Shown here: one piece after another, positions 53,100 through 62,791 of the stretch
Numbering within the stretch: position 1 is the stretch's first letter
Layout: the number at the start of each line of letters is the position of its first letter
From: Prauserella isguenensis
GTDB taxonomy: Bacteria > Actinomycetota > Actinomycetes > Mycobacteriales > Pseudonocardiaceae
Direction: 5' to 3'
Assembly: GCF_014191605.1 (NCBI RefSeq)
Contig: NZ_JACHWU010000009.1
Span: 22,016-86,015, forward strand
Length of the DNA: 64,000 nt
The notes under the pieces: model-generated
Databases searched by the model: none
What the model was told of the DNA's origin: nothing
The model's input: only the letters and a program-made list of their open reading frames with translations
Made by a program: the position numbers and the translations under genes

Positions 53100-53470
53100 T
53101 GGAGGTGCCGGGAATCGAACCCGGGTCCTCTGCCGCCTCTCCAGGGCTTCTCCGTGCGCAGTTCGCTGTGTCTCTGCTTGGCCCCACCGGTCACGCGAAC
53201 GAGCCGGTGTGACGGGCCCAGCCACTGTTGGTTTCCCTACCGGTCCCCGTGGCCGGGACCGGAGGTGAGCCTTCTAGCTGATGCCGGCGAACCGGGTCGA
53301 AGGCTTACCCGGGCCGACAGACTCGCACTCGCTCAGGCGGCGAGGGCGAAGTCGCGCTGACTATTAGTCTTGGCGCTTATATTTAGTTGCGACGACGCTT
53401 TCGGTGGTCGTTGCCTGCACCGGCACGCTTCCCGCTGGATCAACGTCCAGAGTCGAAACCGTTCACCCCC
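53100..53470 (-). ncRNA. ssrA: tmRNA (transfer-messenger RNA)
   Basis: The 371-nt gene has tRNA-like ends: 5' GGGGGTGAACGGTTTCGAC and 3' GGGTTCGATTCCCGGCACCTCCA, which pair as an acceptor stem; CCA is not encoded. The tag frame at 53374-53333 reads AKTNSQRDFALAA and then TGA, ending in the usual ALAA degradation signal. It rescues stalled ribosomes with SmpB, whose gene lies 5 kb downstream. Product ends were set from stem pairing. Confidence 0.95.
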
Positions 53471-53689
53471 TTGGTGAGCATCAGTGTGGATCGCCAGTGT
53501 CGATCACTGCGTCCGCTCAGCATAACGCGCGTGGCAAGGCGTTAATTCCCCGGCCGTCACACTCCTGCCGGTGGTGGGGTTGTCCCCACCGTCTTTCGGC
53601 CGGTGCGCTCCATGGTGGCCACTCCCCCGGTCGGCGAGGCTGAGGAGTATCGGAGGACAGCCCTCGGACGACGGGAAGGGAGGCGTGCC

Positions 53690-54415
53690 ATGACGCGGAC
53701 ACGACGTCCCCGACTGGGCGGCGCGCTGCCGTTCCTGCTGCTCAGTCTGCCGTTGGGGATCCTCGGCTTCGTGTTCGTGGTGACGACGGCCAGCGTGGGC
53801 GCTCCGACGGCGCTCGTATGGGTGGGCATTCCGGTGCTGATGCTGCTGCTCGCAGGCGCGCGGGGGCTGGCGGATCTGGAGCGCGCCCGGGTACGGGCCA
53901 TGCTGTCGACGACGGTGCCGCGGCCCTATCGGCCGTTGCCCGGTGGACCGCTCCGAAGCCGGTGGCTGGCGCGCGCCCGCGACGCGCAGACCTGGCGTGA
54001 CGCGGCGTACCTGATCATCCTGCTGCCGGTGGGGATCGTGGAGTTCACGCTGGTCGTCGTGTTCTGGTCGGTGTCACTGGGCCTGACCGCGCTGCCCGTG
54101 TACTACCGGTTCCTGCCAGAAGGCCTGTACGCGTTCCCGTCGCACGAGCTGCGCTGGGTGGTCGTCGACTCGGTGCCCACGGCACTGCCCTGGACGGCGC
54201 TGGGTGTGCTGTTGGCGTGCGCGTCGGTGCCCCTCACGCAGGGCCTCGCCGTCGGACACGCATGGCTCGCGCGGGCGTTGCTGGGACCGACCCGGCGGCG
54301 CATCCGCGAAGCCGAGGCCGGCGCTGGAACCGAGACCGATACCGAACCGGACATCACCGCCCACAACGACACCATCACCGCGAACCTCCCGGAAGGCCAC
54401 TCGGTGGCACGATGA
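53690..54415 (+). CDS. Membrane sensor-domain protein, companion of the histidine kinase
   Basis: The 241-residue protein has two pairs of helices (PFLLLSLPLGILGFVFVVTTA, LVWVGIPVLMLLLAGA, YLIILLPVGIVEFTLVVVFWSVSLGL) with the WVGIPVLML and DAQTWRDAAYLI motifs. The same motifs recur in the membrane domain of the next gene, a histidine kinase, so the two share a domain of the putative-sensor type. It has no kinase part and may modulate the kinase as a heteromer. The ATG at 53690 follows GGGAGG. Confidence 0.82.
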   Translation: MTRTRRPRLGGALPFLLLSLPLGILGFVFVVTTASVGAPTALVWVGIPVLMLLLAGARGLADLERARVRAMLSTTVPRPYRPLPGGPLRSRWLARARDAQTWRDAAYLIILLPVGIVEFTLVVVFWSVSLGLTALPVYYRFLPEGLYAFPSHELRWVVVDSVPTALPWTALGVLLACASVPLTQGLAVGHAWLARALLGPTRRRIREAEAGAGTETDTEPDITAHNDTITANLPEGHSVAR

Positions 54416-54442
54416 ACACTCCGGGTGAAGGAGAACTCCACG

Positions 54443-55564
54443 ATGCACGAGGACCAGCCGTGGCCGGGCACATGGCGGACGATCGCGTACCAGGTGCTGA
54501 CACTGCCGGTGCGCATCGTCGAGTTCGCCGTACTCCTGGTGCTGCTGGTCGCCGGGATCGCGACGACCATCGTCTGGGTGGGCATTCCCCTGCTCATGCT
54601 GGCCACGGCGTTGACGCAGCGCTTCGCCGACGCCGAGCGGCGATGGCTGCGGCGGTGGCTGCGTACCCCGGTGGCCGACGCGATCCGTAAACGCGGCGAC
54701 GGGCGCGTGCGGAACTGGCTGGCGCAGTTGACCGACGCCACGACCTGGCGAGACCTCACGTACCTGATGGTCGCGACACCGATCGCGATCGTCGAGTTCG
54801 TGCTCGGCGTCGTGTCGGCGATCGTCGTGCCGCTCGCGTTGACGGTCGCACCCGGGATCGGCTGGCTGCACGGCAAGCTGGCGTTGACGTTGCTCGGCCC
54901 GCCGCGGGCGCAACGCCTCGAGGCGAAGGCGACGCGGCTGCAGGCGTCCCGGGCTCGCGGGGTCGACGCCGCGGAGGCCGAGCGCAGGCGCATCGAACGC
55001 GATCTGCACGACGGGGCGCAGCAGCGGCTCGTGTCCGTGGCGATGACCGTCGGCCGGGCCAAAGCCAAGGTCGGCGACACCCAACCCGACCCCGCTGAGC
55101 TGCACGCACTGCTCGACGAGGCGCACACCGACGCGAAGCTCGCCGTGTCCGAGCTGCGCGACCTCGCGCGGGGCATCTACCCGGCGGTGCTGGGCGACCG
55201 CGGCCTTGACGCGGCCCTGTCTGCGCTCGCGGCGAAGTCGCCGGTGCCGGTGTCGGTATCGGTCGACATCGACGAGCGTCCACCCGCCGCCGTGGAGACC
55301 ACGACGTACTTCGTCGTCGGCGAGACACTCACCAACGCCGCCAAGTACGCCGACGCCTCCGACATCCGCGTCGACGTGCGCCGCGACGGCGATACGGTGA
55401 TCGCCGAGGTCACCGACGACGGCCGTGGCGGTGCCGAGATCCGCCCCGGCGGCGGACTCGCCGGACTCGCCGACCGCGCCGCGACGATCGACGGCGTCGT
55501 GTCGGTCGTCAGTCCGGCCGGTGGCCCGACGGTCGTTCGCGCCGAACTGCCGTGTAGCTGGTGA
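54443..55564 (+). CDS. Sensor histidine kinase, NarL-partner type
   Basis: The 373-residue kinase has an N-terminal membrane sensor domain (residues about 15-150), a HisKA_3 domain (IERDLHDGAQQRLVSVAMTVG, phosphorylated His189) and a C-terminal ATPase domain (TYFVVGETLTNAAKYADA, VTDDGRGGAEIRPGGGLAGLADRA). It autophosphorylates and passes phosphate to the regulator encoded 21 bp later. The signal is unknown; this sensor type is thought to sense envelope state. ATG 54443 is preferred over GTG 54425 because of GGAG. Confidence 0.9.
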   Translation: MHEDQPWPGTWRTIAYQVLTLPVRIVEFAVLLVLLVAGIATTIVWVGIPLLMLATALTQRFADAERRWLRRWLRTPVADAIRKRGDGRVRNWLAQLTDATTWRDLTYLMVATPIAIVEFVLGVVSAIVVPLALTVAPGIGWLHGKLALTLLGPPRAQRLEAKATRLQASRARGVDAAEAERRRIERDLHDGAQQRLVSVAMTVGRAKAKVGDTQPDPAELHALLDEAHTDAKLAVSELRDLARGIYPAVLGDRGLDAALSALAAKSPVPVSVSVDIDERPPAAVETTTYFVVGETLTNAAKYADASDIRVDVRRDGDTVIAEVTDDGRGGAEIRPGGGLAGLADRAATIDGVVSVVSPAGGPTVVRAELPCSW

Positions 55565-55585
55565 TCGAACTTCTGGGGGTTGCGC

Positions 55586-56227
55586 GTGCGCGTGGTCATC
55601 GCCGAGGACGCCGTACTGCTGCGGGCGGGTGTGCAGCGGCTACTGGCCGACGACGGGATCGAGACGGTGGCCGCGGTCGGCTCCGGTGACGAACTGCTGG
55701 CTGCGGTGCCCGAACACGAGCCCGACCTGGCGATCGTCGACGTCCGGATGCCGCCGACGTTCACCGACGAGGGCCTGCGGGCCGCGCTGCGTGCCCGCGA
55801 GATCGTCCGCAACCTGCCGGTCCTCGTGCTGTCGCAGTACGTCGAGGAGACGTACGCGATCGAGCTGCTGTCCGGCGGCACCGGCGGTGTCGGTTATCTG
55901 CTCAAAGAACGCGTCTCGGACGTGACCGACTTCCTCGACGCCGTGCGCCGCGTCGCCGCCGGCGGCACGGCGGTCGACCCCGAGGTGATCTCGCAGGTCA
56001 TGGCACGCGGCCGGAACAACCCGCTCGCGTCGCTGACCGGCCGCGAAGGCGACGTGCTCGAACTGATGGCACAGGGCCTGTCGAACTCGGCGATCGCCGA
56101 CCGGCTGGTGGTCTCGCACGGCGCGGTCGAGAAGCACATCGGCAACATCTTCGCCAAGCTCGGCCTCGACGGCAGCCTCGAGGAACATCGCCGCGTGCGC
56201 GCGGTGCTGACCTACCTCGAACGCTGA
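55586..56227 (+). CDS. NarL/FixJ-family response regulator
   Basis: The 213-residue protein has a receiver domain (VVIAEDAVLLRAGVQRLLAD, phosphorylated Asp52 in AIVDVRMPP, conserved Lys in YLLKERV) and a LuxR helix-turn-helix (SLTGREGDVLELMAQGLSNSAIADRLVVSHGAVEKHIGNIFAKLGL). It is the partner of the adjacent kinase. GTG 55586 is chosen, six bases after GGGGG; TTG 55580 is possible. Confidence 0.92.
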   Translation: MRVVIAEDAVLLRAGVQRLLADDGIETVAAVGSGDELLAAVPEHEPDLAIVDVRMPPTFTDEGLRAALRAREIVRNLPVLVLSQYVEETYAIELLSGGTGGVGYLLKERVSDVTDFLDAVRRVAAGGTAVDPEVISQVMARGRNNPLASLTGREGDVLELMAQGLSNSAIADRLVVSHGAVEKHIGNIFAKLGLDGSLEEHRRVRAVLTYLER

Positions 56228-56362
56228 GCGCAGGTAGGGGCAGGATCGTTCGGGCCCGCGGCCGGTAGGGCCAGCCCCACCGGCGGCGTGGCGAAAACCG
56301 GTAGGGAAAGTCGGAGGCCCACACCGCTGTGCCGGAGCGGCCCGGTGACCAGGCTGAATGCC

Positions 56363-57781
56363 ATGACGACGAGCCTCGCCGGCGCCCCGCCGCACACCAG
56401 GGACCGTTTCCTCGACCTCATCCGCACCCTCGCCGTGGTGGGCGTCGTCGTGCAGCACTGGACCATGCCCGTGCTCGGCTACTCCGACGGCACCCTCGCC
56501 ACCGGCAACGCGCTGGCTACGCCCGGCTGGTGGATCGCGACCTGGCTGTCGCAGGTCATGCCGCTCGTGTTCTTCGCGGGCGGCGCGGCCAACCTCATCT
56601 CACTGCACCGGGCCCGGGCAACGGGTGCCGACACCACGACCGCGACCCGCGCCTGGCTCGCGGGCAGGCTGCGCAGGTTGCTGCTGCCGGTGCTGCCACT
56701 GCTGGCGGTGTGGCTCGTCGTGCCCACGGTGCTGCGCGACCTGGGTGTACCGGAGCAGCCCGTCGCCATCGGGGGCGCGATCGCCGCCCAGCTGCTGTGG
56801 TTCCTGGCCGTGTACCTGCTGGCGATCGTGGCCACACCCCTGATGGCTGCCGCGCACCGCCGGTTCGGGTTCGCGGTGGTGCCCGCGCTGGCGCTCGTGG
56901 CGGTGGCCGTCGACGTCGCGCGGTTCGGCGGCGTGCCCCTCGTCGGGTACGCCAACGCGGTGTTCGTCTGGCTCGCGGCGGCACAGCTGGGCTTTCACTA
57001 CGTGGACGGCGCCCTCGGCCGACTGTCGACATGTCGTTCACTCGCCATGTCGGCGGCCGGATTCGGGGCGACCGCGCTACTCGTGGCGTTCGGACCGTAC
57101 GCGCAGAGCATGATCGGGATGCCGGGTGCACCAGTGTCGAACATGAGCCCGCCGAACGTGGCGCTGGTGGGTCTGGCCGTCGGCCAGGTCGGCCTGGTGC
57201 TCGCAGCGCGGCCGTTGCTGACGCGGTTGGCCGCGCGGAGGCCGGTGGCCGCTGCGCTGTCCTGGGCGGGTCCGCGGTTCATGAGCATCTACCTGTGGCA
57301 CATGCCCGCCCTGATCGTCGTAGCTGGCGTTGCGGTGGTGGCGCTCGGCTACACGACCCCGCAGCCCGGCACCCTCGGCTGGCTGGCGATGGTGCCCGTG
57401 TGGCTGGCCGCGACCGCCGCCGTGCTGGCTGTGCTGGTGCGGGTCGCGGGCCGGTTCGAAACCGAACCTTCCCGAACCGGCCAGGTTCGGAGCGGCCGTA
57501 CCGGCAGCGACGCGGCCCGGCCTGCGGCGACGCCGGCGCTGACGGCGCTCGTCGCCGCCTCACTGCTCGGCGCGACCGGCCTGCTCGGCCTGGCGGCCCG
57601 CGGCTTCGGCAACGGCCCGGAACTGTGGGCGGCGTTCGTGGTCGTCGCGTACGTACTCGCCCGCCCGGTCGTGTCCGTCGGGCAGGCGGCCACCACATCC
57701 GAGCCGGACACGAACCCGGAACAACCGGACTCGCAGGGCGCGGCCGATCAGACGTCGAGGAGCTTGGCGGGCGTGTCGTGA
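56363..57781 (+). CDS. Membrane acyltransferase (acyltransferase-3 family)
   Basis: The 472-residue protein has about ten to twelve helices and the family motif RDRFLDLIRTLAVVGVVVQHW with the catalytic-type His near the N-terminus, and SWAGPRFMSIYLWHMPALIVV later. Such proteins O-acylate sugars, lipids or antibiotics at the membrane. The hydrophilic Thr/Ser/Pro tail overlaps the convergent amidohydrolase gene by 34 bp. The target is unknown. Confidence 0.83.
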   Translation: MTTSLAGAPPHTRDRFLDLIRTLAVVGVVVQHWTMPVLGYSDGTLATGNALATPGWWIATWLSQVMPLVFFAGGAANLISLHRARATGADTTTATRAWLAGRLRRLLLPVLPLLAVWLVVPTVLRDLGVPEQPVAIGGAIAAQLLWFLAVYLLAIVATPLMAAAHRRFGFAVVPALALVAVAVDVARFGGVPLVGYANAVFVWLAAAQLGFHYVDGALGRLSTCRSLAMSAAGFGATALLVAFGPYAQSMIGMPGAPVSNMSPPNVALVGLAVGQVGLVLAARPLLTRLAARRPVAAALSWAGPRFMSIYLWHMPALIVVAGVAVVALGYTTPQPGTLGWLAMVPVWLAATAAVLAVLVRVAGRFETEPSRTGQVRSGRTGSDAARPAATPALTALVAASLLGATGLLGLAARGFGNGPELWAAFVVVAYVLARPVVSVGQAATTSEPDTNPEQPDSQGAADQTSRSLAGVS

Positions 57782-58644
57782 AGGACCGCGCGGAGGAACG
57801 GCTCCCCCAGCCGGTCGTCGGCCTCGGCCCAGCCCGCGACGGCACGCAACTGCGTGGCGTAGTCGTACGGGATGTTCGGGAAATCGGTGCCGAGCACGAC
57901 GCGGTCGGCGACGTCGGCGATCCGCGCGGGCCAGTCGCCCGGTACGGGCATGAAGCTTTCGGTGAACGGCACGCCCACCATCGTCGTGTCGAGATGCACC
58001 CGCGGGAACCGCTGCACCAGGTCGAAGGCCGCGTCGTACTCGGGCATGCCCGCGTGCGCCAGCACGGCGACCAGCCCGGGATGGCGTTCCAGCACGCGGC
58101 CGAACACGTCGAGCCCCGTGTGCTCGCCCCGCAGCGGGCCGTGCCCGCAGTGCACCACCGCGGGAACGCCCGCGTCCGCGAGCATTCCCCACACCGCGTC
58201 GAGGTGGTCGTCGCGCGGGTCGAACGCGCCGACCTGCACGTGGACCTTGACGCAGCGCACCCCCGAGCGCAGCGCCTCCTCGACGTAGCGGGCCGCCTCC
58301 GGTTCGGGGAAGAACGTCGCGGTCGGCACCGCGTCCGGTTCCCGCTCGGCGAACTCGCGGGCCCAGCCGTTCAGCCACTCCGCCATACCCGGCTTGTGCG
58401 GGTACACCAGCGGCGCGAACGTCCGCACCCCCATGGCCCGCAATGCCGCGAGCCGGTCCGCCTCCGGCAGTCGGTAGTGCACCGGCCAGGGCATGCCGTA
58501 GTGGCGTTCGGCTGCGTCGAAGTACGCCCACACCTTCGCCAGCATGCGCTCGGGAAGGAAGTGGACGTGGATGTCGACGAGACCGTCGAGCCCGAGCCCC
58601 CGCACCCAGGCTGCGACGTCGTCGTCGCCTGCGGGGCCGGTCAA
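57748..58644 (-). CDS. Amidohydrolase-2-like metal-dependent hydrolase
   Basis: The 298-residue protein has the TIM-barrel amidohydrolase-2 motifs: [14 protein letters not shown] at the N-terminus, [34 protein letters not shown] and [13 protein letters not shown] (metal Asp). Family members include decarboxylases and lactonases. The TTG at 58644 overlaps the smpB stop by 4 bp (TTGA), so it is translated from the same transcript as smpB; no better start is present. Confidence 0.82.
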   Translation of the reverse strand: MTGPAGDDDVAAWVRGLGLDGLVDIHVHFLPERMLAKVWAYFDAAERHYGMPWPVHYRLPEADRLAALRAMGVRTFAPLVYPHKPGMAEWLNGWAREFAEREPDAVPTATFFPEPEAARYVEEALRSGVRCVKVHVQVGAFDPRDDHLDAVWGMLADAGVPAVVHCGHGPLRGEHTGLDVFGRVLERHPGLVAVLAHAGMPEYDAAFDLVQRFPRVHLDTTMVGVPFTESFMPVPGDWPARIADVADRVVLGTDFPNIPYDYATQLRAVAGWAEADDRLGEPFLRAVLHDTPAKLLDV

Positions 58645-59141
58645 CGGCGTCCCGCGCGCTGCTGCTTGTGCTTGCCCTTGATCGCCCGGCCCATCGCCTT
58701 GGAGATCTCGCGCTGCGCGTCCCGCTTCGCGATGTCCTGCCGTTTGTCGTGGGCCTTCTTACCGCGCGCCAGCGCGAGTTCGACCTTGACCTTGCCGTCC
58801 TTGAAGTAGAGCGACAGCGGTACGAGGCTGACGCCGCTCTCCTTCGTCTTCCCGATCAGCTTCTGAATCTCCCTGCGGTGCAGCAGCAACTTCCGGGTCC
58901 GTCGCGGCATGTGGTTGGTCCACGTGCCCTGGGCGTACTCCGGGATGTGCACGTTACGGAGGAAGACCTCACCGTCGTCGACGGTCGCGAACGCCTCGCT
59001 CAGCGACGCCTTGCCGGCACGGAGGCTCTTGACCTCGGTGCCGGCGAGAGCGATACCGGCCTCGTAGGTGTCGAGGATCGAATAGTCGTGGCGGGCACGA
59101 CGGTTCGACGCGATCACCTTGCGTCCGACTTCCTTGACCAT
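58641..59141 (-). CDS. smpB: SsrA-binding protein SmpB
   Basis: The 166-residue protein binds tmRNA and directs it to stalled ribosomes. Signature parts are [67 protein letters not shown] and the basic tail [12 protein letters not shown] that enters the mRNA channel. It follows ftsX by 154 bp in the conserved prfB-ftsE-ftsX-smpB order. Confidence 0.96.
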   Translation of the reverse strand: MVKEVGRKVIASNRRARHDYSILDTYEAGIALAGTEVKSLRAGKASLSEAFATVDDGEVFLRNVHIPEYAQGTWTNHMPRRTRKLLLHRREIQKLIGKTKESGVSLVPLSLYFKDGKVKVELALARGKKAHDKRQDIAKRDAQREISKAMGRAIKGKHKQQRAGRR

Positions 59142-59295
59142 GTCTCGACTCTATCCGCCCTCGACCGGGGTGTCCTAACGGTTACTACGGGGGCCGCCCG
59201 CGCACGCGGGCCGCCGCTGCGATGGCCCGGGCGGCCGGGCCCGCGCCGGGATTTCGTTCCCGGAACCCCAACGCGGGCCTCGACCGTCGCATTCC

Positions 59296-60195
59296 CTACG
59301 TGCGGACGTACGCGCGGAGGGTGACGTACCCGGTGATCGCGGAGATCAGGATCGACACGCCGAGCAACACGGGTGCCACGGGGAACAGGATGTCGACCAT
59401 CTCGATCTTGGGGATCGCCCCGCCCGTGGCCTCGAAGATCTGGTCCAGCGCGATGTACTTGACGCCGATCAGGCCGACCACGCCGAGGGCCGCACCGATG
59501 ACACCCGCGACGACCGCTTCCAGCAGGAACGGTAACTGCGTGTACCAACGGGTGGCGCCGACGAGACGCATGATGCCGACCTCGGTCCGCCGCGTGTAGG
59601 CCGACACCTGGATGGTGTTGGCGATCAGCAGCACCGCGGCCAGCGCGGCGATCGCCGCCACGATGAACGTTCCGTCCCGGCCCGAGTTGAGCAGGTCGAA
59701 GAAGCGGTCGAGGAACTTGTTCTGGTCGTCGACGTTCGCCACACCCGGTTGGTTGCCGAACTCCTGCACGATCACTTCGCTGCGTTCGGGGTCGAACAGC
59801 TTGACGTGCAGCGACGCGGGCAGCGATTCGGGCCGGGCGAGCTCGACCAGTTCGGGCTGGCCCTCGAAGATCCGCTGGAACCGCTCATAGGCCTCGTTGC
59901 GGTCCTCGAACACGACCGACTCGACGGCCTGGTTGTTCTCGAGCGCGGACCGGATCGACGAGCACGGCTCGGCGGTGCAGTTCTGGTCGTTGGCGCTGAT
60001 GTCCTGCGTGAGATAGACCGTGACCTCGACGTCGTCGAGATAGCTGGCCTGCATCTTGTCGATCGTGCGGACGAGCAGCAGACCACCGCCGAACATCCCG
60101 AGCGAGATCGCGGTGGTCAGGATCATGGCGATGGTCATCGTGACGTTCCGGCGCAAGCCGGTGACGACCTCGCTGAAGACGAAGCTGGCGCGCAT
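59296..60195 (-). CDS. ftsX: Cell-division protein FtsX
   Basis: The 299-residue membrane protein has an N-terminal helix (TMTIAMILTTAISLGMFGGGLLLV), a large extracellular loop (about 45-170, with two cysteines in NCTAEPCSS) and three C-terminal helices. With FtsE it links division to peptidoglycan hydrolases, in mycobacteria through RipC. It lies 130 bp behind ftsE. Confidence 0.95.
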   Translation of the reverse strand: MRASFVFSEVVTGLRRNVTMTIAMILTTAISLGMFGGGLLLVRTIDKMQASYLDDVEVTVYLTQDISANDQNCTAEPCSSIRSALENNQAVESVVFEDRNEAYERFQRIFEGQPELVELARPESLPASLHVKLFDPERSEVIVQEFGNQPGVANVDDQNKFLDRFFDLLNSGRDGTFIVAAIAALAAVLLIANTIQVSAYTRRTEVGIMRLVGATRWYTQLPFLLEAVVAGVIGAALGVVGLIGVKYIALDQIFEATGGAIPKIEMVDILFPVAPVLLGVSILISAITGYVTLRAYVRT

Positions 60196-60325
60196 CTAAG
60201 GCACGGTTCCTTGGGTCGGGGGTCGGGTACGGGGCGGGGAGTGTCCGGTGGGCCGGACCGGTGGCCACGGCACTCGACGTGACGGGCTGACCGCGGCGGT
60301 CAGCGGGCGGTGCGCTGCGGGGGAG

Positions 60326-61015
60326 TCAGCGACCGACGCCGTACACGCCTCGCCGGTCATCACGGATGACCCGGCCGTGGTCCAACTCCACGACGCGGCG
60401 GCGCATGGAGTCGACGATCGAGTGGTCGTGGGTGGCCATCAGGACGGTCGTGCCGGTGCGGTTGATCCGCTCCAGCAGCAGCATGATGTCCTGGCTGGTG
60501 TCGGGGTCGAGGTTGCCCGTCGGCTCATCGGCCAACAGCACGAGCGGCCGGTTGACGAACGCCCGCGCCATCGCGACGCGCTGTTGCTCACCACCGGAGA
60601 GTTCGTGCGGCATGCGGTCGGCCTTGCCGTCGAGGCCGACGAGCTCCAGCACCTCGGGAACGACCTTGGTGATGGTGTGCTTCGGCTTGCCGATGACCTC
60701 GAGTGCGAACGCGACGTTCTCGGACACCGTCTTGTTGTTCAGCAGACGGAAGTCCTGGAAGACGCAGCCGATCGTCTGGCGCAAGCGGGGGACCTTGCGC
60801 CGGGGCATCTTGGCGACGTCGAAGTTCGACACCGACACCCGGCCCTTGCTGGGCACTTCCTCACGCAGCAGCAGGCGCAGGAACGTCGACTTCCCCGACC
60901 CGGACGGGCCGATGAGGAAGACGAACTCACCCTTGTCCACGTCGACCGAGACGTCGTCCAGTGCCGGACGTGTCGAGGTCTTGTAGGCCTTGGATACGGA
61001 TTCGAGCTGGATCAC
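60326..61015 (-). CDS. ftsE: Cell-division ATP-binding protein FtsE
   Basis: The 229-residue ABC ATPase has Walker [10 protein letters not shown], signature [17 protein letters not shown], Walker [14 protein letters not shown] and switch ATHD. The [26 protein letters not shown] start is typical of FtsE. It drives conformational change of FtsX. It lies between prfB and ftsX, the usual arrangement. Confidence 0.96.
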   Translation of the reverse strand: MIQLESVSKAYKTSTRPALDDVSVDVDKGEFVFLIGPSGSGKSTFLRLLLREEVPSKGRVSVSNFDVAKMPRRKVPRLRQTIGCVFQDFRLLNNKTVSENVAFALEVIGKPKHTITKVVPEVLELVGLDGKADRMPHELSGGEQQRVAMARAFVNRPLVLLADEPTGNLDPDTSQDIMLLLERINRTGTTVLMATHDHSIVDSMRRRVVELDHGRVIRDDRRGVYGVGR

Positions 61016-61116
61016 GATTGGGCATCCTACCCGTGCGCTCCGTTAAGGCCGGGTTGCCCGGGGCCTCGGCGGACAGGCTGTGCGGGCCCCGCAGGTCGGG
61101 CGCGCCCAGGTCGGGG

Positions 61117-62226
61117 CTAGGCGGCGTCGGTCTCCTGTTGCTTACGCCACCGGATGCCGGCGTCGAGGAACGCGTCGATCTCACCGTCGAGCACGGCCGT
61201 CGGGTTGCCGGACTCGTGTTCGGTGCGCAGGTCCTTGACCATCTGGTACGGGTGCAGCACGTACGAGCGCATCTGGTTGCCCCAGCTGGAGCCGCCGTCC
61301 TTCAGCGCGTCGAGCTCGGCCTGCTCCTCCTCCTTCTTGCGCTGGAGCAGCTTGGCCTGCAGGACCTTCATCGCGGCGACCTTGTTCTGCAGCTGCGACT
61401 TCTCGTTCTGGCAGGACACCACGATGCCGGTGGGCTGGTGCGTGATGCGCACGGCCGAGTCGGTGGTGTTGACGCTCTGCCCACCGGGGCCGGACGAGCG
61501 GTACACGTCGATGCGCAAGTCCTTCTCGGGGATCTCGACGTGGTCGACCTCTTCGACCTCGGGCAGCACCTCGACGTGCGCGAACGAGGTCTGCCTGCGG
61601 CTCTGGTTGTCGAACGGCGAGATGCGCACCAGCCGGTGCGTACCCTGCTCCACCGACAGCGTGCCGTAGGCGTACGACGCGCCGACCTTGAACGTGGCGG
61701 ACTTGATCCCCGCCTCCTCCGCGTAGGAGATGTCGTAGACCTCGGTCGCGTAGTTGTGCCGCTCGGCCCAGCGCAGGTACATGCGCATGAGCATCTCGGC
61801 GAAGTCGGCCGCGTCGACGCCGCCCGCTTCGGCCCGGATGTTAACCACGGCGTTGCGCGGGTCGTACTCACCGGACAGCAGGGTGCGCACCTCGAGCATG
61901 TCGATCGCCTCGGTGAGGGACGCGAGCTCGCTGTCGGCTTCGCTCTTGCTGGCGGGATCACCCTCGGCCTGGGCGAGCTCGTGGAGCACGCCGAGGTCGT
62001 CGAGCCGCTGCCGCAGTTCGCCGACGCGTCGCAGGTCGGCCTGCTTGTGCGACAGCTGGCTGGTCACCTTCTGCGCGGCCGCAGGGTCGTCCCACAGGTC
62101 CGGGCGGGCCGCCTCCTCCTCGAGGGAGGCGACCTCCTGGCGCAGCGCATCGATGTCCATGACGGATTCGACCTGCGTCAGCTTGCCGTCGAGGTCCTTG
62201 ACGACGTCTTCGAACTCAGCACTCAC
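61117..62226 (-). CDS. prfB: Peptide chain release factor 2
   Basis: RF2 ends translation at UGA and UAA. The 369-residue product has the codon-recognition tripeptide SPF ([16 protein letters not shown]) and the catalytic GGQ ([20 protein letters not shown]). The frame is continuous, so the programmed frameshift seen in many bacteria is absent. GTG 62226 is chosen because TAACCT ends eight bases upstream, a leaderless pattern; TTG 62235 would add three residues. Confidence 0.95.
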   Translation of the reverse strand: MSAEFEDVVKDLDGKLTQVESVMDIDALRQEVASLEEEAARPDLWDDPAAAQKVTSQLSHKQADLRRVGELRQRLDDLGVLHELAQAEGDPASKSEADSELASLTEAIDMLEVRTLLSGEYDPRNAVVNIRAEAGGVDAADFAEMLMRMYLRWAERHNYATEVYDISYAEEAGIKSATFKVGASYAYGTLSVEQGTHRLVRISPFDNQSRRQTSFAHVEVLPEVEEVDHVEIPEKDLRIDVYRSSGPGGQSVNTTDSAVRITHQPTGIVVSCQNEKSQLQNKVAAMKVLQAKLLQRKKEEEQAELDALKDGGSSWGNQMRSYVLHPYQMVKDLRTEHESGNPTAVLDGEIDAFLDAGIRWRKQQETDAA

Positions 62227-62234
62227 GAATGACA

Positions 62235-62240
62235 AGGTTA
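62235..62240 (-). promoter_or_regulatory. -10 hexamer for the prfB leaderless start
   Basis: TAACCT on the minus strand is followed by TGTCATTC and GTG at 62226. No ribosome-binding site precedes the GTG. Confidence 0.5.
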
Positions 62241-62287
62241 CGGCAAATCGCGCGGCCGCTTGTGTGCGGCCGCGCGACGCCGAGTGA

Positions 62288-62791
62288 TCAGCTGTTCGCC
62301 GCGACCGTGTCGAGGAGCTTCAGCGCGGCCTTCGCGTGCGCCAGGTCGAAGTCGGCGACGGCCTTGGACACCGGGTCCTCGGCTGCCTTCGACGTGGCCT
62401 TGGCGACGTCGACCTGCTCGGTGTAGACGGCCTTGGCGGTGTCGAAGAGGTTCTGCCGCTGCTTCGCCGTGAGCACCCTGGCATGCACGAGGCGCAGGAT
62501 GAGCGGCGACCGCAGGTGGTCGGGCGCGGAGTCGGCGGCGACCCAGGCCTTGAAGGCCTTCTTGCCCGCCGCGGTGATCACGTACTGCTGGCTGGAGCGC
62601 GGGCCCTGCTTGCCCAGTCGGACGTAGCCGGCTTCGTTCAGCGCGGGGAGTTCGCGGTAGACCTGGCTCCGCGTGACGCTGAAGAACGCCCCGAAGCGCT
62701 CTTCGGCTCCGGCGACGAGTTCGCCACCGGTGGCGGGGCCATCGTGAAGCAGGCCAAGCAGTGCTGCGGCTGTTGCGTTCAAATCGGACAC
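62288..62791 (-). CDS. PadR-family transcriptional regulator
   Basis: The 167-residue protein has the PadR winged helix ([55 protein letters not shown]) and a helical C-terminal dimerisation part. The GTG at 62791 follows GGGGGC. Three GTGGAC repeats lie 31-78 bp upstream and may be its own binding sites. It is upstream of prfB on the same strand but separated by the prfB promoter. Confidence 0.87.
   Translation of the reverse strand: MSDLNATAAALLGLLHDGPATGGELVAGAEERFGAFFSVTRSQVYRELPALNEAGYVRLGKQGPRSSQQYVITAAGKKAFKAWVAADSAPDHLRSPLILRLVHARVLTAKQRQNLFDTAKAVYTEQVDVAKATSKAAEDPVSKAVADFDLAHAKAALKLLDTVAANS

Noticed and set aside
61117..62235. Programmed frameshift in prfB
   Set aside because: The reading frame is continuous from the start through SPF and GGQ to the stop, with no in-frame UGA near residue 25.
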